Part shown: positions 48,355 to 60,835 of the stretch, piece after piece
How the letters are laid out: each line of letters begins with the position of its first letter
Numbering within the stretch: position 1 is the first letter of the stretch
DNA from: Amoebophrya sp. A120
Lineage: Eukaryota > Sar > Dinophyceae > Syndiniales > Amoebophryaceae
Direction of reading: 5' to 3'
NCBI GenBank assembly: GCA_905178155.1
Contig: CAJINV010000021.1
Span: 287,760-351,759, forward strand
Length of the DNA stretch: 64,000 nt
Position numbers and translations under genes: made by a program
The notes under the pieces: model-generated
What the model saw: the letters and a program-made list of their open reading frames with translations, nothing else
The model's database searches: none
What the model was told of the DNA's origin: nothing

Positions 48355-51300
48355 ATGCGGTCGCGGCGTCCTTCGATGGCTCTATTGGTAGCTCTTGCTC
48401 TACCTCTCTGTCGTCATTTTTTGGTCCAGTCCGTGAGTGCCGAAATCTTCACTGGCACTGTCCGTTCGTCCACGGAGTGGCCTGTGGTGGTTGCGAAGTT
48501 TGTGTACGACTACAATCCCGCTTGTTTTCCCCCGTCGTTCTGCCGCCCAGACCAATACCCGGGGGAACTGGACTTAACATACGAAGTGACCACCATCGCT
48601 GATGACGGAACAACAGCTGGAAGCTCCTCCGGGGGAGATGCAGCAGCTTCGGCGTTTGGTTCCACGACAAATGGGAATGGGGCAAACAGCGAGGCAGCTT
48701 CATCCGCCAACACTCTACATTCCTCCCAGTCCACGCTAGCTCGGTATGCGGGCCGGAACGCGAAACAGGAGGACACGCAATTTTATTTCGGGTTGCTGGA
48801 TGATGAAATCGCCCAGTTTCCGCGCCTGTTCCCGGCCGGTACGGTGTCCTTTCTCGGAAGCCCCACACAATCCGCGTACGAGACCTGCGATCAGGCTATT
48901 CTTTGAAAATTTACCATGATGCATCTTTCCGTCCATTTTTTGCGAGACCGAATACAGAATCTAGATCTGCGTTCACATGTTTTGCATGACAAAAATTGGA
49001 TCATGCTGGGGATCATGGTCAAGTTTCAAAGAATACAGCTGTTCAACAACGTCGCCGGCAATTGGCTCCGACTGGAGCAAGGCGACGGCGAGATGGTCAA
49101 AGTGACGGATGACGGGGACATGGGTGCAGCCGCCGTTCCGGCTGGTGCTGCCGGAATGAATATGAATAACATACTGCTTCGGGGCGGGAGCCCAGCAATC
49201 TCAAGCGCTTCATCGAAACTTCCTTCCACCGGTTCTACTCCAACAGCGTCGCAAAACCCCTTCGCGGCTTGGTTTGGCGGTGGGCAAAGTGGTGGACCCA
49301 CGTCCGCGGAGATTGCGGGGAAGTGCACCGCCACGTGGTCCGTGGCGTTTGCAAATCAGTACCTTCTCGGCTGCGTTCCGAACGACAATTGCAAACCCTG
49401 GAGCACGATGGAAGCCGCGAAGCGTGCGTGCATCGCCCAGGGCCCGAACTGCGGCGGGATCGTGGGGGCACCGACTGCCGATACTGCAAGCGGGGGGAGC
49501 AACAGTAATATTGACGCCGGGCAGCAGGCAGCCGCTCCCGCGAATACTAACTTGCAGTGTCGCGCGTTCAGCCACGCTGTAAACCACTGGGAGATCCGGG
49601 AGGGGAGGGAGGTGCTTTACGCAAAGGACCAGAACGATTTGGCCGCCCGGGAATCGAAGGAAATCGCGTACAAGAAGACCAGCACAAACAGCAACACCGC
49701 GATCACCTTCGCGCCCGGGGAGCCCTGCGCGTGGCTGGCCAACTGCGTCGCGGGCGACGAGTGCAAGAAGTACTACCAGCGAAGTGACGCCGAGCGAGCC
49801 TGCATCGCCGCGGGGGAGACCTGCGGCGGGATCGTGTCCCGCCCCTGCGGCGGGGACAGCCGAATCGCGTGCGACGAAGAGTCGGCCGGGCGGCTGGGCT
49901 CCTCCTCGCCGATCCATCCGGAAAACATCCACCACTGGGAGATTCGAAGGGGCGCCAGCCCGATGGGCCACACGCAGGAGGTGAGCTACCTGAAGCACAT
50001 GTCCCTGGACTGCGACGTGGTGCCAGCAACCGGAATATCCTGTGCAAAAGTATCGTACTCGTACTAATTGCAGATATGCATCACAAATCCAACTTTCTAC
50101 CTGAAATAGCATGACAAATTGAATTTTTTTCTTGGAAAAATTTGTAATGCATTTTAATGATACGAATACTATACGGTACTTTTGCAATGCATACGGAAGC
50201 TCAGAAACCGTGGACGGCGACGGGGACGCCGCGGTGGCGACACTTCAGCTAGGCGACGCCAGTACAACGAATAATTCTAAAACCCCCTTCGTCTACCTGA
50301 AGGGGCGGCATCGGCAATCCATCCTGCAGAAGTGCAGGCGTCGCGTTTGGCACTTCTTGTTTCTCGCCTGCAGCGACCGACCAGCCGCGGGAGGTGATAC
50401 AACTTTTTCGACGATCACCGGGCAGCCGCTGTACGAATTCAAGTACACGATACGGGCTCGAAATACGCTCAATGGCTGGGAAACCGAACTGGGCGCCGAC
50501 GAAAACCAGCTGTTTCCTATTTTGCTCTTTCAAATTTTCTTCCTCGGCACGTTATCTTGGCAATTACGACCCAAGATGTTCTCGATCTCGACGGCATCAT
50601 CAAATGTTGGAGGTTCTACATCGCCTTTCGAAAGAGACCTCAACTACGCGTTTGCCGGGGAGTTTTTCGGCCCGCGCGCGATCCGGGGGAAATTCTCCCT
50701 CACCGGATTGGTCCAGCACGGGACGTTCATTCTTTTCGCCGCAGCGGTCGTGCGTGCGGTGGATTACCCTCTGAAAGCGTTTTCCGGGCAGCATTTCGCT
50801 TTTTTCGGCTTTGTTGACTTCACAACCATCGCAAGTCTGGTCGAGGCGGCGGGGAAAGCCTGTCTAAACCTGATCTTCCTCTTCTGCGCCAGCCAGTCCC
50901 CCAGCCAAATCAGAAGGTCCGCGGCACGGTTCGTTTCCCAAATGCGGAAATCGAGCAATTTAGTGGACGGTAGTACGTCTGCGTATGCAGGAGGAATATC
51001 CCTTATTTCTACGTCCAACTCTGCCACCAGTTACTACATCCGCAACCTGGCCGTGCTTTTTTTCATTTGCAACGTCATCTTAGACCAGTGGTCGCGCGCT
51101 CGGCACCTGAAAACACTGACCACCGTGTACCAGTACGACACGGCCCCGGGGGAGATCGTGGTTTTGCTGGATGTGGCGATGTTGGTTCTCGTTTGTTTCC
51201 TTCTATTCCGTTCCTTCTACGGTGACCCAAGGTATCGGTCCAGATTGTTCTTTCTGCGGTACGGCGGCCTGTTTCTGTTCTGGTTCGCAACTTTGCCCGC

Positions 51301-51841
51301 CGTGGCCATCATCGCACCTCACGTGGACCCGTGGGTGAGAAAGCGAACTGCTTTCATCATCAGCGCTTTGTCGCTTGATTTTGGCGTATACCTGGCAAAC
51401 CATTTGGTCTTCGGCTGCACGTTGATCCTGCCAAATGCACAGAAAAATAATAGTGTCTCGACGTCAAAGTCCACCACAGCGGGGTTGTACGAGTACGTAT
51501 ACGCCAGTGAAACCTTCCAGGACGAGGACAACTCCGACGGGGATTTTGTCAACTACGACGACTTTAACATGGAACTCATCGAACCGGGCGGAGGTGGGAA
51601 CAATACGACGAGAACCTCTTCTAGAGTAGCAGCAACGACAAGAAGTAAAATGAACTCGTCCTCGCACAACTTCCACGACGGTCTCGATTTCACGCCGGAA
51701 AAAAGACCGTCGTTGACATCGACTTACGGCAGCAGTGGCTTGACAAATTACAGCTCGTTAGGTGGTGGCGGTGTACTGGACGATTATGGCAAGGGCGGGG
51801 CCGATGATCTGTTTTTCGAGGAAGGGCACGCGCTCTTGTGA
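48355..51841 (+). CDS. GPR180/TMEM145-like seven-helix (GOST-type) membrane protein with Cys-rich repeats
   Basis: Exons 48355-48896, 49041-50035 and 50199-51841 give 1,059 aa. Both introns are introners. A signal peptide (ALLVALALPL, cut near residue 29) is followed by EIFTGTVRSSTEWPVVVAKFVYD, which resembles the start of the luminal domain of GPR180/TMEM145 proteins. Their ADE motif before helix 1 appears as ELGADENQ. Seven hydrophobic helices follow (for example LFPILLFQIFFLGTLSW, NLAVLFFICNVIL, IVVLLDVAMLVLVCFLLF, TAFIISALSLDFGVYL), then an acidic cytosolic tail. Unusual is an insertion with two similar units: Cys-rich, ACIAxGxxCGGIV, later HWEIRxG. These may be PAN-like or other small disulfide domains. 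Family members act in Golgi/endosomal or surface membranes; the ligand is unknown here. Confidence 0.75.
48897..49035 (+). mobile_element. Introner element K (139 bp)
   Basis: Inverted repeats TATTCTTTGAAAATTTACCA and TATTCTTTGAAACTTGACCA (right end, inverted). Flanks CAGGC and CAGCT agree at only three of five positions, the weakest duplication of the set. Excision gives CDQAFNNVAG in frame. Confidence 0.82.
50036..50193 (+). mobile_element. Introner element C2 (158 bp)
   Basis: Starts TATCCTGTGCAAAAGTATCG; the right end is the inverse of TATGCATTGCAAAAGTACCG. Perfect duplication CGGAA. Excision joins VPATG to SSETVDGD. The interior has GCATGACAAATTG and TTTGTAATGC. Confidence 0.92.
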
Positions 51842-53059
51842 CACCAGCGTGTCCTAGGGGTTCCTGTCTTCGTTAGCACCGCAGTACTTTTCGACATCCA
51901 TGCATTCATTCTTATTCGAAGTGCAGCCATAGCATCAAAAGCGGATAGAGACATATGAGAGAAAAAGCACTTCATATAGCTTGCTGAGTCTCCGCAGCTA
52001 GGCGGTCTTTCGTATACATGGAAGAGCCGCGAGCCGAGAACTTATGTTCTGACAAGCGTCGACTGTGCAAAGCCAGAGCTAAAGACCAATCAGCATAAGT
52101 ACTTAGCTGGAAGTTCGTGGACGAAGATCGATGGAAATTTTTAAGTCGTGTCCCATATCGATGAACCTTTCCTGTACCTAAAGCTGAATTTCATTTTTTT
52201 TGAATTCCGGACGATCCTGTTCCGCCCGCTGCTGGCAAGAAAACAATTTCCATAACAATTTCCGATGGATCAAAGCACTTTTTTGGCAGATCACGCTTTC
52301 AGTACATAAATTTTTCTTTTTGCAGCAGCTGTTGCTGTTGCTGACAACTAGCACAGATCTACTTCATTTTGGTTTTGCTTTTAGGTGCTTTTTTTCTGGA
52401 ACGACGCCGACATTACTTTTTACTTGAAACTACACAAGCAGCGACCGACAAGCGAGCGTCATCAAATTTTTAGTCACGAGTTGAACCTTATTCCATTTGA
52501 TGCTTCATTATCATTTGTGTCACAGTTGAACCTTCGACTTCGTTCTTGACTTTCTTTTCTCGATTTTGTTTACATTTTCAGACGAAGACGTTCACACAAC
52601 ACCTGACACTTTTTTAGTATTCATAGATCTTTCTTTGATTGACGTTTCCTTTCGCCTTTTTGACAGACGCGACGCTAAAGCTGCCCTCCTGCGCATGACC
52701 GGCGACGAGTTGAGCAAGTGAATTAGAATTTTGCTCCTCCTCCAATGCTGGATCATAGAAAGTAACCTAATTTTTGCGTTGGTTTTTCATCTAGGTCAAC
52801 GCATTGCATGGCCGTTCCAGCAGGCCTAATTGAAACAAAATGTCGCGCGTCGTCGACGTGATCCCCAGCATGTTTGCGAAACTAAAACCAAGAAACAGAA
52901 AGAGGCGAAACGCAACTCTAACTTAGGAGGACAGCTAAAAGCACCACCAGTCCTGAAAAAAGTTGTCTTTTCAGACGGGAAACCAGCGTACGATTCGACA
53001 GAGCCAGAAGTTACAGTCCGCCTCCTGAGCACGGCGCCTCGGCACGAGCTACAGAAAAT
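51842..53059. other. Intergenic, with a possible stray exon
   Basis: Mostly non-coding. A short stretch at about 52671-52722 (open as RDAKAALLRMTGDELSK), bordered by TTTTTGACAG and a GT, could be an orphan exon that can be joined to 52797 onward. It gives no recognisable protein, and I leave it uncalled. Confidence 0.35.
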
Positions 53060-56000
53060 ATGTGGATTTTTTTCCTGGTAGTATTTGCGTTTTTCGCGAT
53101 TTTACTACTGTGTTTCCCCTGTGCGAAGTGTCTGACGCGCAAGTGGTTCCGCAAGAAAGCACTGCTTCTCGAAGCGGAGCAGCAGTCGAAAGCAAACTCG
53201 GGGAGGAGTAGCATCAAAAGCTGCAACACAAGTTGCTCCCGCGGTGAACTCGGTGGAAAAGTAGATTTTTCCGGTGAGGACCCTCAAGGCCGCAGTGGCG
53301 CGACAAGGACAAGGAGCCAAGATCTTCAACAAAGGAACCCAAGAAATGAAGGAGCGGCAGACCATCCGCCCCGGGGCGGGAGCAGACCGAGCGGAGGTAA
53401 ACCTAAACCGGGGAGCAATCACCACCATGAGCTGCTGGGCAGCAATCCGGACGAGGAGAAATTAAGAATACGATTGTTGTCAAATAGCAGTAGCGGAGTG
53501 GAAAGACCAGACCAAGGCGTCGAGAACAACATCAACAAGAAGCATGACGTTGACCACGACCATGACGCTGACGCACGCCAGTCGCAAGAAGAGTGCAAGC
53601 ATCAGGATGAAGATCACTCGCACCAGCTGTCAAGCAGGAGTGGCTCCAAAAATGAAATTGCCAGACGCATTCAAGCTGCAAATAAAGATGATTCATCCGA
53701 AACCGAATCCGGGAACAAGAACCAGCAGTACTACGGTGACGCCAACCTGACGGACCAGCGACTTTTCGCGCTCCGGCGTCTCGGGGTCGCCTTTTTCATC
53801 GTTGGTGGGACGCAGAATCTGGTCGCGAACATCCGCAGCCCCTTGTTCCAGGAGTTTGCCGACCCCCGACAGGAACCCGTGGCGAAGTTGCACACCTTTT
53901 GGGTCAGCATGTTGTTCAACATTGCCTACGGATTGACCGCGCACTTCTGGTCACCGAAAGCTGTAGCGACCATCATGCCCACGATTTTCGGGTGTCACAT
54001 GATTGGAACCGCAATCTACTTCTCCGTGTTGCAGTCGCTTGGCGGGAAGTCGCAGATGCGGGAGCTCTTCGACAGCCCAGAGGCAGGCCGGCACTACTCG
54101 GAATTTGCGCTTCAGGTTTTTCTGAACCAGCATGCGCGGGAACGGATGGTGTATCTGAACTACTATTTCGTCGGGGTCAGGAATAATTTAATCGTCGCCA
54201 TGGCCTTCAGTTTCGTGCAGGTGTACAGTAAAAAAACGTCGAAGTGGACAAACATGAACACCATGACGCTGCTCACTCTGTGGGAACAGGTAACAAGTGT
54301 GCTGCAGTTGAGACTTCTGAGTGAGAATTTCCAGCAACCGCAGGAAGCCCTGCTTTTATTTCCAAAAAGAAAACGAGAACGACAAGGTGGAGCGGATTTT
54401 TTCGCTTAAAATCGTTTAGTTCTACTTACCTTTTCCACCTTTTTTTCCTCGCAGTACAGTAGTTCTCAAAATGTTCATGTTGCTCACACTACAAAAATCC
54501 TCAGGTTGGCATCCTCGCGTTCAGCGTGGTGGGCGTCTTCACGCGATTTTTCGAGTTGAAGATGGACAACAGCGTGCACGCCGCGGGGAACATGGTGTTG
54601 TTCGGTCTCTCCGGCATCGCCACCCTGCTGCTTGTGCCGCTCTTCCGGTCCGCGTTCTTTACCTTGGAAAAAGAGGAAGAGGAGGAAGACGTTCTTGCGG
54701 ACAACTTGTCGAAACCTGAAAAGAACCCACTTTCGGAGGTGACTGATGTTGAAGCCGACGCTCTTGTGGTCAAGAGTGAGGAACATCACGACAGCGGGGC
54801 ATCCTTCGCCTCAGATCCAGAAGAAAGAGGAAACGACCGGATTTCATCACCGAGAAGTAGAACGTCATCTGTACAGGAACTTCTAGTAGAAAAAGAAGCT
54901 GCGAACTCAAAAAACATCCAGAGCGACGAGGGCACGACAGACGATAAAAAAAAGCAACATTATTGCAGCAAAATCTGGGAAGGTTTGAAGTACTCCTTCT
55001 TCGGCGTTTACTTGGTTGCTCGGTACCGGTACGTACTGTACCTCTTTTTCCTGAATTCCCTCGTCTATCCCCTGCGCGCCATTCTGGACATTCAGCTCGC
55101 GCTCATTCTGAACCAAGCCGTGGAGCGCGCGCCGGACGACGGGACCACACTGAAGGTGCCGGAATACGCCGGTGGGTGGATGGGGTCGCAGGTGACGGAC
55201 GTGAAACTGGTTCTGCAGTCCACTATCGGGATCGCCGCCGCGCTCGTTTGCACCGCTGCGGTCTACTACGCGTTTAGCGACATGGCGAAAAAGACCGGGG
55301 GCACGCGGAGGGTGCTGGTCCAAGCGCCGATCGCGGTGATGCTGGTGATCACGGTACTGTGCGTGACGTCGCTCACGTCGGAGCAAAGGGGGTATGTGAA
55401 TCTCAATGTCGAAGTTTTTACGTCAACGAGTAGAAATAGTATACTAACTGGATCCGGCCCAAACGTGGCGCTACACACGCCCGCGATCGGATGGAACGAC
55501 AAAAATTTCGAGACCGCGAACCGCCAGCGCGGCTTCCGCAACGCCGTCCGGGACAGGGATGCAGTTTGGTTTCTGGAACAACCCAGTAGAGAGGTTCAGG
55601 AACAAGTGTTGAACGATGATGAGAACAATGATCTTCCCGTAAGACTGAGAACGGTGACGAAGCACAGTTGTCAGCTCGCGCGCCCAAGGGTTGACCCATC
55701 GGTGAGAAGAACGCAGGACGCAACGGAATGCGTCGGGAAGGTTGCAGTCTACCGCTGGCAGCAACATTTACGAGGTAAGGACGTGCCGCTAGCAAACGCG
55801 AAGGTTTTTACTTCGACTGCTGTGGGAGCAGGAGGTGCTGCGCAACAAGGATCAGAACCACCACAACAGGGGATGACAGGTTCCGCGCCTACTGGTCGGT
55901 CTTCTTCCCTCCCAACTCAGCTTGCGGTGGAGCTGGACAATTTTACGCCTTTGCTTCCAACGCAGCGAAGAGGACACAATAGCTACAGCAGTGAGGACAG

Positions 56001-57675
56001 CTGTGCATCGGTGGAAGCGAACTCGGTGACGTTTTCCCGATCGAACCTCCAGCAGGCCATGAAGATCTTTTTCTTCGCGTCCAATTACGAGCAGTGCAGC
56101 ACCCAGTGCCGCGACAGCTGCAAGAACGGCTACGGTACCTGCACCCACTTCTTGTTTTCTTGTCAAGAAGGCGCCAGTTTGCGAAACGACGGCAAGGCTT
56201 GCTCGATGAACGGGAAGACCGTCGCCTGGGCGCAGTGCGTGCTACTGAATCAACATCAGAATACTAGCGCTGGTACTGGTGCTAGAGCCAGAGCCGGTCT
56301 CCATCAGAGAAGTGGTGCTGGAGCTGCTGGTGCAGGAGAGGCTGCAGGAGGCAATAATTCTGGTCAAACAAGTAGAACAAGTCAGAGAGAAGCAAGACGG
56401 CACGCGCGAGACGCACAGATTTTCGACGCGAGCCCCTTCAAGTCTTTCCTCTTGTCCACGCACCTGCCCTCCCTGCGTCTCTTCAGCCTGACGCCCGACC
56501 GCAGCTTCCAGGAGGTCGCAAAACTGGCGGAAGAGGCACAGGCGGCCGCACTGATCATCGACGTCAAGAGGGATGTCTTTGTCGTGGCGGAAAAGGACAA
56601 CGATAATACCAGCCAGCCCAGCATTCTCACGGCGATCACCAGTCGGAATTCGTTCTCAGATTCTTTCGTTGCCGACGCGGTGGCCGATTTGGACAGGAGA
56701 CACAGGGAAGAAGATGAAAATGGAAATAATCTCGAAGTACCAGACATTCGTCCGCCACCAGCGAACAACGCTGTGCTCGATGAGGTTATCCGCATCAAGT
56801 GGCTAGAAAGGGTTCCTCCGATAAACCTGAGTTACTACTATCTCGGTGCAAAAGCTAGTACCGGAGGACAGAATACTCAGCCTGCTCCAGGTGCAGCAGA
56901 AGTTCCTGGTGGCGAGCATGAGCAACAGCAAGAAACCCCCACTGGCGGCCAGGCAAGAAGAGCAGCAGCCTCAGCAGATCCGGAACCAGATTTGAATACC
57001 GGGTCCGCGAGTTTGTTCGAGTCTTGGCCCCGGCTGTCCGCGCTGGCCCGGTACATTCTGTGCTCCATCTTCTACATTTACCTCAACGTGGCCATGTGGT
57101 GTTTCAATGCGCCCATGATCAACGTGCTGTACCTGCGCACGAGCAAGGACGTGAAAATCCAGGCGCAGTCCTGGTCGAAAAACTTCGGTGTGGACGCGCT
57201 GAAAATCTTTGGTACTTTGTTCAACAACGCGGTGAATATTCCGACGTTTCTCCCCTTCACCAACTGGCTCATCACCGTCGCGGCAGGGCTAATTTGGATT
57301 TTCGGGATCATCTTTCCCGCGTCGCGGGAGTACCAGAGGCTGGAGCGGGAAAACGCCATTGTCGGGGAGGAGAGTGCTGTAGAAATGACAGAAGGTCATA
57401 ATCGTGCTCCTGGGGCGGGTCAATTTGATGATGGAGTTGAAGATGAAGATCTTGTAGAAGAAAGAAGTGCTGGAAAGGACCACCACGACGAGGAGTACAG
57501 AAGTAACACCTCCGAGTTGTTCTATGAACACGATCCTTTAATAGGAGGAAGTGATAGCGAAGACGAAGCGGAAAGAGAAGATCTGCTGGAGAAGGGCCTA
57601 CTGAAGAAAAAAGACCCTCGAGAGTCCGACTCTCACCACCAGCGACTGAAGCAGCGACAGAACAACCCATCTTGA
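53060..57675 (+). CDS. Multi-pass membrane protein, transporter-like, 1,466 aa
   Basis: Exons 53060-54289 and 54505-57675 join in phase 0 across a 215-nt GT-AG intron. The product starts with a hydrophobic segment (IFFLVVFAFFAILLLCF) followed by a long charged, His/Asp-rich disordered stretch. Groups of helices follow (RLGVAFFIVGGTQNLVAN, FWVSMLFNIAYGL, VGILAFSVVGVFTRFF, SGIATLLLVPLF, TIGIAAALVCTAAVYYAF, VLVQAPIAVMLVITVLC). Next come a large Cys-containing loop (CSTQCRDSCKNGYGTC) and final helices near 57.05-57.3 kb. The arrangement suggests a solute carrier. The segment VLYLRTSKDVKIQAQSW before a helix is weakly like the NTT nucleotide-transporter pattern, but I would not assign it. The tail is acidic. 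The start could lie upstream, since the frame stays open for some codons before 53060. Confidence 0.7.
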
Positions 57676-59046
57676 TCCTAATCGTCCGCCACGACCCCAC
57701 AGTATCATGAGTAGTTCGATAGATCAGTAATTGTTCTTTTCGTGTGCGACGCACCAGCGACCGACATTCATTCTTCGACAGTCACACTTTGCGAAGTTTT
57801 ACATGTATGAAGATATTACACTTCGACTTCTGCTCCGCCCGAAGCGAAGCAAATGATTTTTTAGCGAGTCCCCTGGAGTTCACCGCTGCTGCACAGACCA
57901 CACCATGCTGTGTGTTTGTGTAGCGAAATTACTAGTACAATTAAAGCAAGTGAGGAACGTGCAGCCTGTGACAGTTGTAAATTCTGTGTTAGCGGGCCCT
58001 GCTAAAAATATTAAGTACCCCGAAGCGACTACAGGTACAGTATAGCGAAGAATGAAACCCCCACATAGGAAGATCACCAACATGATACAATTTTTTCAAA
58101 ATAGCTGTCTTTGACTTTGACTGCCCTTACTAGCTACCCAGCTGCAGGAGCCTGACTGACCCCGTGAAGCACGGCGACTGGTGTTTCATACATATTGATG
58201 AAGCCGCTCATCATATGTAGAACAGGAAATTCCTAAGTGTCACCTCCACAGTATGTTGAAAACCTTGAATTGCCGCACGGAAGGCTACATGGATTTTTCC
58301 TAACGCAGGGGACGCGAGGAGGCTAAGAAGCTGCCGCTGCTGCTACAAACCTACAACACGACACTGCAGCAGCATGTAGTAGCCGTTGGTTTGTTTTTCG
58401 GTTGCAAACCAATAGATACGGTACTATCGTGTTCTTGTCGTGGAGCAGCTGCACTCCAGTACTAGACGTAGTGATAACAGGCTTTTTTTCTTGGCGCTGA
58501 GTGGATCATCAATCGGAATGACCGATCGAGATTTAAACGGTAGTACCTACTTACAGGACGACAAGGACTCCAATTGGTGATGCAAGAAATTTAGTCGGAT
58601 CTCATCTGATACTGATACAGAAAAGATCGAAAAAAGATGCCGATGAACCGAGCAAGAGCATTTGCAATTGCATTGATTTTGACGACAAATAACGCTCCGA
58701 GAGGCTGTCGCTGTGGACGCGGCCGACGACATCGCAGATCTACTACTTAAGAACATCACCGTGCCGTGGTTTCTCTGTGTCTTCTTTTTCGAAGAAGACG
58801 TTTGTAGTCGCCGGTGATTTATTTTGACGAGCGCCTCCGATGACCACGAGTAGAAAGATACTGATCTAGTTTTTTATTGCGTGGTCCGAGTTCTACGAGT
58901 ACCATCTCAGTTCCATGAATCATATATACATATTGTGTATTAACTCCTACTAGTACCTTCACAGTTCTCGCCGTAGTTCACAAAGATCTCCTCGTTCATG
59001 TTCTTTTTGATTTATTTTGTTTTTCTTTTTCATTTTCCTTTTGACA
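57676..59046. other. Intergenic, nothing recognised
   Basis: 1.37 kb without a convincing gene. Short AT-rich frames only. Confidence 0.4.
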
Positions 59047-59774
59047 TGCGGGCGCTCCGGTGGTTCCAGCACAGCACACTCCGGACGGTGGAAGGCGAAA
59101 AAAGGGCGTGGCAGATGGCGCAGGAACAAAGCGAAGCCGGAGGGGAAGAGGAGTACGCCAGTCGGCTGGAGCTATGTCAGCGAACAGGCGTCCCGCCGGT
59201 GGAAACACTTATACGAGAGCGGAGAGTGGCCTGGGCAGTCCATGCACTTCGCAACAGACGAGAGGCGTGCCACTATCTGGTCCGGGAGGAAATCAGGAAG
59301 CGCACACCCTGGGGCAGGATGTTGCAGGACGACTTTGAAGCGGTAGCGCTACCACTAGAAGGAATTCTAGAGATGGAAAAACCGCCAGCCGCCACGGCAA
59401 TCAAGTCGCACCTGGTCACACACCGGCCCACGAAACCACTGCCGAAGGAACGAAAGGGGGACAACCGTGGAAAGACGAAAGCCTGCAAAGAAAAAACCAA
59501 ACGCCAGAGCGAGAACATACAGCGACAAAGAGAGGAAGCACAGCGGCAGATGCAGGACTTCATCGCGGAAATCAGCGGCAGGCGCTGGGAAAGAGTTCCC
59601 AGTGCCGGAGGCAAATACTGGCAAACGACGAAAACCGACGACGATCCGACCGCGGTGCAGTTCGAAATTGAAGCCGAGGACTTTTGTGAAAGCACCGGCC
59701 GAGAAGAATACAGAGTGTGCGGCGTCTGGTTCCAGAAGATGAGTGATGGAACCTACGCCGCCAGAGCGGTGTGA
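59047..59774 (+). pseudogene. Probable 5'-truncated non-LTR retrotransposon (LINE-like) remnant
   Basis: An open frame of about 242 codons from ATG 59047. The stretch TGVPPVETLIRERRVAWAVH, followed by TPWGRMLQDDF, resembles the region after the reverse transcriptase domain of LINE-type elements, where a Leu-Ile-x-Arg-Arg-Arg-x-x-x-x-Gly/Ala-His pattern is common. The rest is Lys/Arg/Gln-rich. No RT motifs (for example FADD) are upstream, as expected of 5' truncation. A GAAT tandem tail sits 107 bp after the stop. It could instead be an unrelated host gene. Confidence 0.45.
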
Positions 59775-60835
59775 ACGAAAGAAGAAGGAAGTGATGATGA
59801 TGAAGAAGATACATTTGTAAGCACATCCGAGAAACGCGTGAGGAAACGATGAGACTCTCAAAAGGATACAAGCTTGTTGTGAATGAATGAATGAATTTTC
59901 CTTTTTGTTTTTTCTGCGTCCTCTAGAACCCAACGGCATTCAGGAATTAATATCAAAACAGGGACGCTAGATTACGGGCAGGCAGTACCCAAAGCCAGAG
60001 GCGAAGGCCATTGGAGTACAGCGTCACGTAGCCTATAAAAATCTTGTTCTTCCACTTCCTCGTTACTAACGAGGACTACTTCCACGGTCAATCATCAATC
60101 GTTTCGACTACAACTACGTTCGCACCAAACTACAACATGCATGTATAATTTGTTTATTAGGGCGCCTGCTTGTTTTTGCATAAAGGAAGCATCTAATTAG
60201 CTCGTGCTGTGCTGAAATATTGTTTTCTACGCCATCAACTAGGAGGGGCTGATCTAAGTGCTTACTTTATTTGTTTTAAAGTACCTGGTGAGATAGTCAG
60301 GGCTCGTTCTCTTCTGCAGCTCTCTATTAGCGACGTCAAGAACTTTTAGTATTAAACTCGATACGATATTTACATTTTCAACACTACGAATTTAAACTCG
60401 GGAAATTGTCTATAACACATTACGAGCGACTACAACCGAAATACGCGATTTTCTCTTTCGGAAATAGATGACATTGGTATCGCGTTAGCTTTAGATTAGT
60501 GTCTGCGTTGAACTGCGTCTAAACTTGAAGTCAAGTTGCTATAATTTTGATTTCTCAGCTGTGACATTATAGATTCGCTTTTATTTCTTGAAAAGAGCAT
60601 CAGCTAAAGGGCACACTGGTGCCAACATCATCATCATCAGCATATGGCTTTATCTTGAAGAGGTATAGCATCTAGGACAGAAGAATCGTTGATCGTGTTT
60701 ATTGATACGATCAAGATCCGGCGGAACTACACGAACACTTACACCTGAGTTCGATAAGTATTGTCAGTATAAGCGATTACAACTCTACCTTTACGCAGCT
60801 AGTACATCTTCGACAGACGAGGATCGTCTAGCAAC
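59775..60835. other. Intergenic, nothing recognised
   Basis: Apart from the GAAT repeat, AT-rich sequence without genes or RNA features that I can support. Confidence 0.4.
59881..59896 (+). repeat. (GAAT)4 short tandem tail
   Basis: Four GAAT units just downstream of the retroelement-like frame. Short tandem repeats are typical 3' ends of some LINE lineages. Confidence 0.55.

Noticed and set aside
52671-52840. Possible short exons before the transporter-like gene
   Set aside because: Can be joined in frame but yield no recognisable protein and soon meet a stop; evidence too thin for a gene call.
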